DNA of 64,000 nucleotides from Lacinutrix sp. Hel_I_90 (GCF_000934685.1 NZ_JYNQ01000001.1:868001-932000), one strand, 5' to 3'. Shown: positions 1 through 8,492, counted from the first letter of the stretch. Made by a program: numbers and translations. Notes: a model not told the origin generated them from the letters alone.

Positions 1-1
1 A

Positions 2-583
2 ACCAGTGCTAGAACAACCAACTCTTATCATCGTTTTTACAAGTATAAAAACATTATAAAAGATATAGAAATTAATAGACCTAATCAAGTTTGGGCATCT
101 GATATCACATACATTAGAACCGTAAAAGGATTTTGTTATCTAGCATTAATAACAGATATGTACTCTAGAAAAATAGTTGGTTATGACCTAAGTGATAGCC
201 TAGAACTTAAAGGATGCGTAAGAGCGCTTAATAAGGCCATATATCAGGCTAAAAACACCTGTACAGAGCGCAGTCGAAGTATTAATGGACTCATACATCA
301 TTCCGATAGAGGAATACAGTATTGTAGTAATGTATACACACAGATATTGAAAAGAAATAAGATAGGCATTAGTATGACTGAAGAAAATCACTGCTACGAA
401 AATGCAATGGCAGAACGTGTAAATGGGATCTTAAAAGATGAATTCTACCTAGACCAAACCTTTGATAATGTGGCTCACGCAAAGAGAGCTGCAAAAAATG
501 CAATTAATTTATACAACGAAATAAGATTACATTTATCTTTAGACTATAAAACACCTAATATGGTATATCAATTATCAGCGTAA
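2..583 (+). CDS. IS3-family transposase OrfB (DDE catalytic domain), 5' partial
   Basis: This is the integrase-like catalytic subunit of an IS3/IS150-group transposase, which cuts and joins DNA ends. The frame is open from base 2, so the ATG at 158 is internal and the N-terminus is outside the window; 193 residues are visible. The DDE triad is present: Asp34 in VWASDITYI, Asp102 in HHSDRGIQY and, 35 residues later, Glu138 in NAMAERVNG. The gap between the two aspartates is 67 residues, longer than the roughly 60 I expect, and it contains NTCTERSRSING, which looks like an inserted translated repeat. The C-terminal LHLSLDYKTP block is typical of the family. The catalytic part seems intact. Confidence 0.9.
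   Translation, partial: TSARTTNSYHRFYKYKNIIKDIEINRPNQVWASDITYIRTVKGFCYLALITDMYSRKIVGYDLSDSLELKGCVRALNKAIYQAKNTCTERSRSINGLIHHSDRGIQYCSNVYTQILKRNKIGISMTEENHCYENAMAERVNGILKDEFYLDQTFDNVAHAKRAAKNAINLYNEIRLHLSLDYKTPNMVYQLSA
259..280 (+). repeat. Short GAGCGCAGTCGAAG-type repeat inserted in the transposase frame
   Basis: The bases reading ACAGAGCGCAGTCGAAGT encode TERSRS. I recall this GAGCGCAGTCGAA tract as a dispersed short repeat in environmental Bacteroidota. Here it lies inside the DDE domain, in frame, where related transposases have no such residues. The family assignment is from memory; the position and sequence are seen directly. Confidence 0.5.
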
Positions 584-622
584 AAATCAATTTTAACCTG
601 TAGCCGTATTTCAGGACAAGAC

Positions 623-1222
623 ATGCGAAAACTCAAATACATATTAAACAATTTAACATTCATAATTCTGGCTTTAATGTTTGCGTGCAATGAAAATAAT
701 GAACCTAAAAATAAAGCCTTCATAACCAACAGTAGTAAATCGAACTTTGAATTTTATTTTGCCGATACTGTTCAAGTTAATAAGACATATCGAGGATTAG
801 TTTTATACGATAGCAGCAGTGCAATAGACTCTATTACCGACAAATTAGAACACGAAAAAGACACGATTAGACTATTGGCTTTTTTTTTAAAGAATTCTAA
901 AACTGCCATCAAAGATTCAGCTGATTTGATTGTAAACGACCCGAAATCCAATGTGTTTATGTCGAATACACCTGATTCTATATATTTTGAATATAAGTTT
1001 AAAGATACTGGTTACCAATTTTTAGAAGGTGTGCTTCAGGATGAAATAACCTATGCGACATTTGATAAAGAATATCCTGTAAATGTTACAACGGAAAATA
1101 TACATATTAGCTGTCCTGTTTATGTAACGGACAATTTGAATTTCAAAAATAAATTGGGAAGTGTAATACGAAAATTAAAGAATGGTAAAACTGAAGATTT
1201 ACTTTACGAACTAAATAACTAA
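623..1222 (+). CDS. Hypothetical secreted or lipid-anchored protein
   Basis: I do not recognise a family for this 199-residue protein. The N-terminus has a basic start (MRKLKY) and a hydrophobic stretch to about residue 22, ending ALMFAC; the cysteine could be lipidated although the lipobox is weak. The rest is polar and predicted soluble, with alternating beta-type segments. The ATG lies directly at the end of the upstream IS element, with no room for a native promoter or leader. Either the IS landed at the 5' end and expression now depends on it, or the true N-terminus was lost. A run of nine T residues lies within the gene near 883-891. Confidence 0.6.
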   Translation: MRKLKYILNNLTFIILALMFACNENNEPKNKAFITNSSKSNFEFYFADTVQVNKTYRGLVLYDSSSAIDSITDKLEHEKDTIRLLAFFLKNSKTAIKDSADLIVNDPKSNVFMSNTPDSIYFEYKFKDTGYQFLEGVLQDEITYATFDKEYPVNVTTENIHISCPVYVTDNLNFKNKLGSVIRKLKNGKTEDLLYELNN

Positions 1223-1424
1223 TTTTAATAAGCACTGTTTACAACAAAGAACTGAGGTAAAAAACAACACTTTTCTTCATTAATTTTAGACATTATTAGT
1301 TTAGGCTTTCAAAGAGATTTTTACGTGGGTAAAGCACGCAAAATTTTAGTTTGTTTATAGTTATAACGAAAATTCATTCTAAACATCCAATTTGTATGAA
1401 TAAAGATATTGCACATTCTCAAAT

Positions 1425-1454
1425 TTTGATTTTAATAAGAATTTCTTAGCTTTG
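1425..1454 (+). promoter_or_regulatory. Bacteroidota-type promoter for the propeller lipoprotein gene
   Basis: TTTG at 1425-1428 and TAGCTTTG at 1447-1454 are separated by 18 bases, matching the Bacteroidota -33 TTTG / -7 TAnnTTTG pattern. The start codon lies 36 bases further on. The rest of the 268-base gap upstream shows nothing else recognisable. Confidence 0.65.
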
Positions 1455-1490
1455 TAATACACTAAGCTATTAACCCTTAACTCATTTCAA

Positions 1491-2771
1491 ATGAAACTTT
1501 TAAATTTCACAGCTATTTTATTTGGTTTTTTACTCATTCTTTCTTGTAGTAAGGATGACGACCAAGTCGCAAACGTACCAACTTTAAATTCTATCAACTT
1601 AACCTCTCCGGAAGCAGATGAAACCCTTGTACAACTCCTACCTGAATTTACCTGGGAAACCTACGACAGTGACCAGACAGTAAATTATTCTATTTTTATT
1701 GGTACTGAGCAAGATAACCTACCATTAGCAGCATCAGAAATACAAAGCGCCAATCCAACTTTTACCCTTGACGTTAGTAACGCACTAGTGAATGCAACCA
1801 CATACTACTGGAAGGTACAAGCAAATATTGAAGGAGCACTAGTAGCCGAAAGCGAAGTGCAATCTTTTGTTACAGAACTAATAACGACCATGCAGTTAAC
1901 TGAAAATGCAGACTACCCAAAAAGAATTAAAGCATCTGCGGCTGCTTTTAATGACAAACTTTGGATCATTGGAGGAAAAGATGCTGGAGATATAGCCCTT
2001 GATGATATTTGGTCGAGTACTGACGGTATTACTTGGACTTATGAAGGAGCACTTTCTGGAACTGTTTATGGACATGAGTTAATAACTTTCAATAATAAAC
2101 TCTGGTTATACGGAGGGATATTTGATGGTTTTGTTTCTTCCAAAATATTTAGCTCAGCTGATGGGGTAACTTGGATAGAAGAGACTGAAACAACACCATT
2201 CAGTCAGTACAACAATATACAAATGACTGTTCATAACGGTAGACTCTATAGGGTGGCAGGATATAATGCAAGCATTGATCCTTTATCTGATGAACGCGCA
2301 ACCTATAGTAGTAGTGATGGTTTAAATTGGGACTTAGAAACTGCTAACCATGGTTTTGAATCAAAATACAGTTTTGTGGTTAGCGCCATAAATAATAACC
2401 TTATTGCTATAGAACCTTCCGCTGATAGTGGTGATAATTCGATTACATTGTATACAAGTTCTGATGGTATCACTTGGAATAATGAAACAACTTGGATGAC
2501 AGCAGAGAGAGGATACACTTCTATTAAAACTGTAAAATTTGGTGATAAATTAATTCTGGCCACACCCCCACCAAGTAATTTGTCAAGTGCTACTACTTAT
2601 TATGAGTCTGAAAATGGTATAGATTGGACTCCCGCAACCATGCAAACAACACCAATTGCTGCAAGAGATTATAATTTTGTAGCATTAGGTGGGTCTTTAT
2701 ATGCTATAGGAGGAACTACCATAACCTCCCAAGTTACATCGGCCGATAATCAAGTTTGGAAACTTAATTAA
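1491..2771 (+). CDS. Kelch/propeller-like lipoprotein with an N-terminal Fn3-like domain
   Basis: A 426-residue outer-surface lipoprotein. The signal sequence ends in LLILSCSKDDD, a good lipobox with Cys20 followed by acidic residues, as in Bacteroidota lipoproteins sent to the outer membrane. Residues about 35-125 resemble a fibronectin-III or SusE-type domain (PEFTWETYDSDQTVNYSI, then TYYWKVQA). Residues about 135-425 hold repeated blades of the form 'W.SSDG.TW' with kelch-like 'LW..GG' motifs (LWIIGG, LWLYGG), suggesting a beta-propeller. Substrate unknown. It has its own promoter and a strong terminator, so it is probably monocistronic. Confidence 0.8.
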   Translation: MKLLNFTAILFGFLLILSCSKDDDQVANVPTLNSINLTSPEADETLVQLLPEFTWETYDSDQTVNYSIFIGTEQDNLPLAASEIQSANPTFTLDVSNALVNATTYYWKVQANIEGALVAESEVQSFVTELITTMQLTENADYPKRIKASAAAFNDKLWIIGGKDAGDIALDDIWSSTDGITWTYEGALSGTVYGHELITFNNKLWLYGGIFDGFVSSKIFSSADGVTWIEETETTPFSQYNNIQMTVHNGRLYRVAGYNASIDPLSDERATYSSSDGLNWDLETANHGFESKYSFVVSAINNNLIAIEPSADSGDNSITLYTSSDGITWNNETTWMTAERGYTSIKTVKFGDKLILATPPPSNLSSATTYYESENGIDWTPATMQTTPIAARDYNFVALGGSLYAIGGTTITSQVTSADNQVWKLN

Positions 2772-2794
2772 TCATTTGATTATTACAACATAAA

Positions 2795-2827
2795 AAAGGT
2801 TCTAATACTAGATATTAGAACCTTTTA
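2795..2827 (+). terminator. Intrinsic terminator after the propeller lipoprotein gene
   Basis: A perfect 14-bp stem (AAAAGGTTCTAATA with its complement) around a 5-base loop ends in a T run, 23 bases after the stop codon. Confidence 0.8.
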
Positions 2828-3134
2828 CTCATTTTAAAGCTCTTATCTTTCCCTCTCAAAACAATATTTTTGAAACAATAACTGCTTGAATTTGATCTCT
2901 CAATATTTTAAGTACTCTATCGAATTTTATAACGTACTAATGTAAAAATTGGCATGAGAAATAACACGGAATTGCCTTTTGAGGAATCCATAAAAACAGG
3001 TAAGTATCTAAAAAAATAACTGATATTCTCTGTATGCGTAATGCAAGAGATTTTAAATCAGAAAAAAAAGTGATTTATCATAAGATGACATGATTAACAA
3101 AACAAATTGTATTCTTAAATGTGAAAATTTGTTT
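2828..3134. other. Intergenic stretch with no recognised feature
   Basis: About 300 AT-rich bases between a terminator and the 3' end of the convergent lipid kinase gene. I found no convincing reading frame, hairpin or promoter motif. Confidence 0.6.
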
Positions 3135-4010
3135 TTAAAACGGATGCATTGCTATTTTTAAACTCTCAGGTTTTATATGTGCAGAAAATTTTTTGAATTT
3201 GCCAATAAATTCGCCATCAACTTGAAGTGGAACAGGTTCCTTACAGGTCACCGAAACCGATTTTGCAGTATAGATTTCGACTGATGTTTTTGGAATAGAT
3301 AAACGCCTTATAAAAGTTTTTAAAATGTCCTTAATACTTAATTTATTAAAAATAATAACTTCAAAATGACCATCATTAATTTTTCCGTCAGGATTAATCA
3401 TAGCTCCAGTACCGTATTTTTTAGCATTAGTGAATGCTAGCAGGATCCCCTTTTTATTTATTACATTCTCTTTTAGCGAAATTTTAAACTCGTATGGCCC
3501 TTGAGATTTAAACAGAGTAGGAATGGCTTGTATTGCATATCCTAACATCCCACTGGATTTAGACTTTTCATAATTATAAATTAACTCTGCATTTATACCA
3601 ACGTCTGCAATATGTATACATAATGTATCATTAACTACAATGGTATCAATAGTTTTAGGGTGGGACTGGAACGCTATTTCCAATTGCTCATTCAGATCTT
3701 TTGGAACGGCCAAAGAAGTAGCCAATCCGTTAGCAGAGCCACAAGCTAAAATCCCCAGTATAATTGGAGTTTCTATAAGTACTGAAGCTACCATTTTTAA
3801 GGTGCCATCTCCTCCAGCAGCAATTACGCGCTCATAAGTTACCTTTTTTAGTAATTGCTCAATCTTATCCTCATCATTTTCTCCTGTGGTTTTATAGGTT
3901 GTAAGATTACATCCAAGTTTTTGTGACCAAGATTTGGTTTTAGAAAGCACACTATCTACATCAATAGAACCTGCTGTTGGATTTAAAACTAAGAGAATAT
4001 TTTTTTTCAC
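3135..4010 (-). CDS. Diacylglycerol/lipid kinase family protein (DagK/YegS type)
   Basis: Cytosolic lipid kinase of the DAGK catalytic-domain family, which phosphorylates diacylglycerol or related lipids with ATP. In 291 residues the family marks are LLVLNPTAGS at the N-terminus (residues 6-15), the nucleotide-binding GGDGT at 66-70, and ILACGSANGLA near 87-97, where the common GTAND motif is GSAN. The C-terminal half is the beta-sandwich lipid-binding domain. Length and start fit the family. It is divergent from an App1-like phosphatidate phosphatase across a 56-base gap, so the two probably share a control region. The exact lipid substrate cannot be read from the sequence. Confidence 0.88.
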   Translation of the reverse strand: MKKNILLVLNPTAGSIDVDSVLSKTKSWSQKLGCNLTTYKTTGENDEDKIEQLLKKVTYERVIAAGGDGTLKMVASVLIETPIILGILACGSANGLATSLAVPKDLNEQLEIAFQSHPKTIDTIVVNDTLCIHIADVGINAELIYNYEKSKSSGMLGYAIQAIPTLFKSQGPYEFKISLKENVINKKGILLAFTNAKKYGTGAMINPDGKINDGHFEVIIFNKLSIKDILKTFIRRLSIPKTSVEIYTAKSVSVTCKEPVPLQVDGEFIGKFKKFSAHIKPESLKIAMHPF

Positions 4011-4066
4011 TATAATTCTATATATTTAGTCATATAAAATTACAATTTTTTTAGTAAAACTTTATT

Positions 4067-5035
4067 ATGAAGATAGATATAAGTATCTACAGAGGGTATA
4101 TGAACGATACAGAAATAATACTTTCTGGACACGTTTTTAAGTCCTTGGCTCCAAGCCAGTATAGTATTGAAAAAAGAGCTTATAAACATGCTTTTTCTAT
4201 ATTGAAAATGTTTACCATAAAACCATTAAGCAATGAAATAGTAACCTTACAATTTCAGGATTTATCTGTTACTACCAAGACATTAAAAGATGGCTACTTT
4301 AATTTCAGAATACCGTACAATAAACCATTGGAAAGCGGTTGGCATCCTTGTACAGTGACTTGTAAACATGAGAACTTTAATATTACTTCGTCTGGTGAAA
4401 TTTTAAAACCGCATACAGGAAGATATGGTATTATTTCAGATATTGATGATACACTTCTTATCTCTCATAGTTCTAACATTTTTAAAAAAATTTATGTGAT
4501 GCTTACCCAGAATATAGACAAGCGTAAAATTTTTGATGATGTGCCTAAACACTATCAAGCACTCAGTAAGGCAGGACAAAAAAAGGAACATTTTTTCAAT
4601 TCGTTTTTTTATGTCTCTAGTAGTGAATGGAATCTGTATTCATTTATAGTTGCTATAGCAAATAAATATAATCTCCCTAAAGCAGTCATTAAATTAAAAA
4701 AAATTAAAACGGGACTCGGTGATTTTCTGTTTACGGGAGGCGGCAATCATGATCATAAATTTGAAAAAATTAAAGAAATAATTTCATTCAATCCCGAACT
4801 TAAGTACGTTTTACTCGGTGATGATTCTCAAAGAGATCCTTATTTATATGAGCGAATATGCAAAGTATTCCCCATGAATATTGAAGCCGTTTATATACGT
4901 CAAACCACTAAAAAACCCAAGGTTAAAGTTCAAACGGTATTAAATAATATCGCCACCTTAAATGTTAGGTATTTATATTTTAAAGACAGTAAAGATGCCA
5001 TTGTACATTCAAAAAAAATAGGAATTATAAATTAA
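4067..5035 (+). CDS. App1/DUF2183-family phosphatidate phosphatase-like protein
   Basis: A 322-residue protein with the DUF2183 domain of yeast App1, an Mg-dependent phosphatidate phosphatase. The HAD-like catalytic motif is DIDDT at 125-129, followed by YVSSSEW near 182-188 and the acidic GDDSQRDP motif at 251-258. An N-terminal beta-rich region (residues 5-110, RGYMNDTEIILSGHVF) is typical of bacterial members. No signal peptide is apparent. It faces the lipid kinase gene; one enzyme would make phosphatidate and the other remove it. Function is inferred from the family. Confidence 0.85.
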   Translation: MKIDISIYRGYMNDTEIILSGHVFKSLAPSQYSIEKRAYKHAFSILKMFTIKPLSNEIVTLQFQDLSVTTKTLKDGYFNFRIPYNKPLESGWHPCTVTCKHENFNITSSGEILKPHTGRYGIISDIDDTLLISHSSNIFKKIYVMLTQNIDKRKIFDDVPKHYQALSKAGQKKEHFFNSFFYVSSSEWNLYSFIVAIANKYNLPKAVIKLKKIKTGLGDFLFTGGGNHDHKFEKIKEIISFNPELKYVLLGDDSQRDPYLYERICKVFPMNIEAVYIRQTTKKPKVKVQTVLNNIATLNVRYLYFKDSKDAIVHSKKIGIIN

Positions 5036-5094
5036 AATTTCAGAACAAAACAAGATTTAGAAACCAAAAAATCTGATTTAAATTGAACCGTATT

Positions 5095-5466
5095 ATGTCA
5101 AAAAAAGAAATACTTAAAAAAGTCACAGGCACAAAGCACTTAAAGTCTAGCTTCAAAAAAAGGGAAGCAATAATTTTAAGAGATTATTTAGCCCTAGAAA
5201 GAACGACACTTGCAAACGAAAGAACACTGTTTGCGTATCTGCGCTCAGGAATATATATGGTAATCGCTGGATTTGCTTTTTTAGAATTAAAGCAATTCAT
5301 GGATTTGGAATGGCTTAGTTATATTCTATTTTTTTTTAGTTTAATTTTATTTGTTTTCGGAACCACACGCTTTATAATACTCAAAAGAAAGCTTGAGGTT
5401 TATTATAATAATATGGAGAACGAAAATGAAGAATCTAAAAAGGATAAAATTTTGGAATCAAAATAG
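5095..5466 (+). CDS. DUF202-family inner membrane protein (YidH-like)
   Basis: A small membrane protein of 123 residues. The DUF202 signature is clear (RDYLALERTTLANERTLFAYLRS), followed by two hydrophobic helices around a short loop. I prefer the ATG at 5095 over the TTG four codons upstream. The charged C-terminus (ENENEESKKDKILESK) extends past the usual domain. Its last 32 bases overlap the end of the convergent transporter gene on the other strand. Biochemical role unknown for the family. Confidence 0.85.
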   Translation: MSKKEILKKVTGTKHLKSSFKKREAIILRDYLALERTTLANERTLFAYLRSGIYMVIAGFAFLELKQFMDLEWLSYILFFFSLILFVFGTTRFIILKRKLEVYYNNMENENEESKKDKILESK

Positions 5467-7225
5467 TTGCAATGATCCAGAATATGATATTTAAAGGCAA
5501 TCCGATTAACGTAAAATCTCTAAATCTGTAATTCCCTGCGCTATAAACCATCGTATTTGTTTGATACCCTATTGGTGAATAGAAGCTGGCACTACCCGCA
5601 AATGCTATAGCTACGAGTAATGGAGTGGCACTAACATTTAGGCCTTGAGAAATAGCGATTGCAATAGGGGCGAATAAGGCTGCAGCGGCATTATTGGATA
5701 TAATACCTGTTAGTAAAGATGTGAGAAAATAAAGTACTGACACCACCACATAAGGGCCATATTCTGATCCTATATGTTCAACCATCAAACGCCCTATAAG
5801 CTCAGAAACACCACTTTCATTCATGGCTTTCTCCAAACTTAAAGCCCCAGCTAGTAAAAAAATCACCTGCCAATCTACACTTTTATAAGCGTCTTCCATC
5901 GTAATCACTTTGGTTACAGCTAAAAAAACAATCCCCGCCAGTCCCGCCATTACAATAGATACAATGCCTAATGTAGCGCAAAAAATAACACTCAAAATAG
6001 TTAGTGAAGCAATCACTAAATTCTTTATTTCGAGTTTTCCCATTTGCGTTTCTTTAAAAATAAGAAAAGGCGATCCCCCAGCCTTTTGGTGTTCCATTAA
6101 AGAAGTGTAGCCTTTTTCATCAGTTTGTACTAATAGTACATCGCCCGATTTAAGAACAATATCATCAAGATTTTTAAATTTTAATTCGCCGCGTTGTCTA
6201 ATAGCCAAGATATTGGCAGTGAATCGTTTATAAAATTCAATATCCTTGATTTTTTTTCGTAAAATATCAGAATTAGATTGAAGAATAAGTTCGATTAGCT
6301 TAGTCGCTTCATTAGGAAATTTTTTCTCGGTAAAACGATTTACAATATAGAGATTATCGCTTTTAAGAATGCGCCTAATTTTTTCCATATCCCCCTTGAC
6401 CAACAAGACATCACCTTCCTCTAATTCAAAATCTGTTTGAGGTGCTTCTGTTTCATTGGAATCACGTTTTATACTGAGTATTTCTAAATAATTATTCTCC
6501 CGATTAAATACATTTTCAATGGTTGGCTTCTCATCAATTGCAGCAGCTGTGTATCGTATTTCTGTTAAGAAATTGTCAATTTTGTTCTGATACGTATCCT
6601 CTGCAAGCTCTTCTCTTTCAGGTATCAACTTTTTACCAAATAGGATTAGATAAACCACTCCAACAAAAGAAAACACCATTCCCAAAGGTGTTAACAGAAA
6701 CATAGAGAATTCACCCAATCCATTCTCTGCCGAAATTCCACTTACCAGTAAATTTGTGGAAGTCCCTATAAGAGTAGACATACCACCAAACATAGCTACA
6801 AAAGAAAGCGGAATTAAAAACCGCGATGGAGAAATACCCGCTTTTTTAGCAGACTTACTAATTACCGGAATAAAAGTAGCTACAACAGGTGTATTGTTTA
6901 CAAATGCAGACATGGTTCCCACTAAAATAGCTAACCCACTAATGGAAACACCATAACTCTTTTTCAAGAATCTGGTGATTGCTGGACTAATACCTTCAAT
7001 AACATTGGTTTTTATAATAGCGGCTGATAACACAAACATGGCCATTACGGTAAGTACCGCTTCGTTAGCAAAACCATGTACCCCCTGTTCAGTAGAGATG
7101 ACTCCACTAAAAACGAGTACGACTATTATTCCTAGGGAAATAACATCAACAGAAACTCTTTCAGAGATAAAAAGAATCATAGCAAGGAGCATTACCCCTA
7201 GCGTTATGTATGCATCTATACCCAT
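5435..7225 (-). CDS. SLC13/DASS-family permease with two TrkA-C (RCK_C) domains
   Basis: A 596-residue anion:sodium symporter-type permease. N-terminal transmembrane helices (about 1-200) and a C-terminal set (about 385-595) flank a cytosolic insert with two RCK_C domains (about 220-380, with ELEEGDVLLVKGD and VLKSGDVLLVQTD). Family motifs are FVNNTPVVATFIPV and its repeat ISNNAAAALFAPIAIA, plus GTSTNLLVSG, which carry the SNT/TNT-type substrate and sodium sites. Related proteins move sulfate, phosphate or dicarboxylates; the substrate here is not determinable. It converges on the DUF202 gene with a 32-base overlap. Confidence 0.9.
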   Translation of the reverse strand: MGIDAYITLGVMLLAMILFISERVSVDVISLGIIVVLVFSGVISTEQGVHGFANEAVLTVMAMFVLSAAIIKTNVIEGISPAITRFLKKSYGVSISGLAILVGTMSAFVNNTPVVATFIPVISKSAKKAGISPSRFLIPLSFVAMFGGMSTLIGTSTNLLVSGISAENGLGEFSMFLLTPLGMVFSFVGVVYLILFGKKLIPEREELAEDTYQNKIDNFLTEIRYTAAAIDEKPTIENVFNRENNYLEILSIKRDSNETEAPQTDFELEEGDVLLVKGDMEKIRRILKSDNLYIVNRFTEKKFPNEATKLIELILQSNSDILRKKIKDIEFYKRFTANILAIRQRGELKFKNLDDIVLKSGDVLLVQTDEKGYTSLMEHQKAGGSPFLIFKETQMGKLEIKNLVIASLTILSVIFCATLGIVSIVMAGLAGIVFLAVTKVITMEDAYKSVDWQVIFLLAGALSLEKAMNESGVSELIGRLMVEHIGSEYGPYVVVSVLYFLTSLLTGIISNNAAAALFAPIAIAISQGLNVSATPLLVAIAFAGSASFYSPIGYQTNTMVYSAGNYRFRDFTLIGLPLNIIFWIIATILIPKFYPF

Positions 7226-7463
7226 TTATTAATAGCTGTTAGGATTAAGCAAACCGTATCAGAGCTGTTTTATCTCATTAAAACTACAAATAGTACGCAT
7301 CATTATTTAAAACAATATAATAAAGAAAGTTATTCTATTTTCTGTAAAATTCTTCATTACATTCAAAAATAACAGCTTACAACAATATATAAAAAAATAG
7401 GTAAAGTATCCTTATAATTAGGGCTTTTTGCTCGCTTCAAAAGTGGCACAAGGGAAGGGCTAA
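7226..7463. other. Intergenic stretch upstream of the transporter, nothing specific
   Basis: AT-rich sequence between the transporter start and an IS remnant. It presumably holds the transporter promoter on the minus strand, but I could not place a clear TAnnTTTG element. Confidence 0.5.
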
Positions 7464-7611
7464 GAAAATGCAATCAATTTATAAAACGAAATAAGATTAC
7501 ACTTATCTTCCTATTACAAAACACCAAATAGAATATACCTGCCCGTCCGGCAGGCGGGTAATTTATTAGCTTAATTCAATTTTAACCTGGAGCCGTATTT
7601 AAGGACAAGAC
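7464..7611 (+). mobile_element. Degraded 3' remnant of the same IS3-family element
   Basis: This tract aligns with bases 494-622: it starts at AAAATGCAAT, keeps ACGAAATAAGATTACA and ends with the shared TTTTAACCTG-AGCCGTATTT-AGGACAAGAC end. It has point changes, a stop in the old transposase frame, and an extra palindromic insert at 7536-7560. No start or catalytic residues remain, so it is a dead fossil. It supports the right boundary of the copy at the window start. Confidence 0.8.
7536..7560. repeat. REP-like GC-rich palindrome inside the IS remnant
   Basis: CCTGCC-CGTCC-GGCAGG forms a 6-bp perfect stem, flanked by TA and GCGGGTA, which extend the near-palindrome. It is absent from the other IS copy, so it was inserted or copied here later. 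Its high GC content stands out sharply from the AT-rich surroundings. Similar palindromes are dispersed in many flavobacterial genomes (from memory). Confidence 0.65.
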
Positions 7612-7775
7612 CGTTTTATTAAAAAATTTTAACCATACACTATTTGGCTAATCTGAGGGTCACATTTTATCTCTTCTATTGCCCAAAAACAAAGAGCAGA
7701 TTATTATAAGATTAATTCTGGGTTAAACTGTCATTAACTTAGTTGAACGACTAGGTTTATCTTATGTTTTTTTTC

Positions 7776-7783
7776 TAGTTTTG
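7776..7783 (+). promoter_or_regulatory. TAnnTTTG promoter -7 element
   Basis: TAGTTTTG matches the -7 consensus. No good TTTG lies 19 bases upstream. The leader to the ATG at 7892 is about 105 bases and contains a 19-bp tandem duplication. Confidence 0.5.
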
Positions 7784-7842
7784 CACGCGGAATTTAGTAC
7801 TAGTAGCGCGCGATACTGGCATATTATAAATTTCGAGATTTA

Positions 7843-7879
7843 TTTAAAAAAAACAAACCATTTTAAAAAAAACAAACCA
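7843..7879 (+). repeat. 19-bp tandem duplication in a leader
   Basis: The unit TTTAAAAAAAACAAACCA occurs twice (7843-7860 and 7862-7879) with a period of 19, ending 12 bases before the start codon of the lipoprotein gene. It could be slippage, or it could set ribosome access in an AT-rich leader. Confidence 0.75.
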
Positions 7880-7891
7880 TTTAAAATTATC

Positions 7892-8452
7892 ATGAAAAAC
7901 CGTTTATTATCAATCGTAGGTTTAACTCTTTGTTTAACCGCTTGTGAAGAGTCAGAAATTGCTATTCAATCACCAACTGAAGTTTCACAAGAACAAGTCC
8001 AAGAAATACTTATTGACGCGCCACAGGAACAAGCCAATAGTAGAAATGCAAATACAGGCATTTACTTTACCATGGGGTATAACAAGCAAGTTGTACTCAT
8101 AAGCCGTAGCGGTTACAGTACAGAAAGCGTAAGAATCGCTTTTACTGGGATTAACGATAGTCGTTGTCCAGTGAATGCTAAGTGCATTAGACAAGGGGGT
8201 GCTAAAGTACAACTTTCTTTTACAGAGGCGAATGGAGCTTTAACAACAGTTCCAATGTGTATAGGAGATTGTGATGAATTAGATCGCCCATTTGATAACG
8301 AAGCAATGCTTAGATTGGAAGATGAAATAGTATTTGAGCTTAATAACACCTATTACGCACTAGTGTTAAAAGTCGTTACTCCTGATCTAGTGGCTGGTTT
8401 TCCTACATTAGAATCTGACTACGCAGTCGAAATGCAGGTAAGAGCCCTATAA
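7892..8452 (+). CDS. Hypothetical lipoprotein with conserved Cys pairs
   Basis: A 186-residue lipoprotein; the ATG at 7892 gives MKNRLLSIVGLTLCLTAC, a clean signal peptide and lipobox, while the longer TTG-initiated frame adds an implausible 37-residue tail. The middle carries DSRCPVNAKCIRQGG, close to the DSRCP..v.C.w.G motif I know from many uncharacterised Bacteroidota lipoproteins, and a second pair in MCIGDCDE. These cysteines could form disulfides. It ends in a beta-rich domain. Function unknown. Monocistronic: own promoter and terminator. Confidence 0.8.
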   Translation: MKNRLLSIVGLTLCLTACEESEIAIQSPTEVSQEQVQEILIDAPQEQANSRNANTGIYFTMGYNKQVVLISRSGYSTESVRIAFTGINDSRCPVNAKCIRQGGAKVQLSFTEANGALTTVPMCIGDCDELDRPFDNEAMLRLEDEIVFELNNTYYALVLKVVTPDLVAGFPTLESDYAVEMQVRAL

Positions 8453-8492
8453 CCTAAATAGGTTGTTGGCAAACCACCTAACATTTTAATAA

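Larger units (their letters stand above)
1..622 (+). mobile_element. IS3-family insertion sequence, right part only
   Basis: The window opens inside an IS3-type element: transposase coding sequence followed by about 40 bases of non-coding end. The right boundary is inferred by comparison with a second, degraded copy at 7464-7611; the two match through the tract ending AGGACAAGAC and then diverge. The left end lies outside the window, so intactness cannot be judged. Confidence 0.75.
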
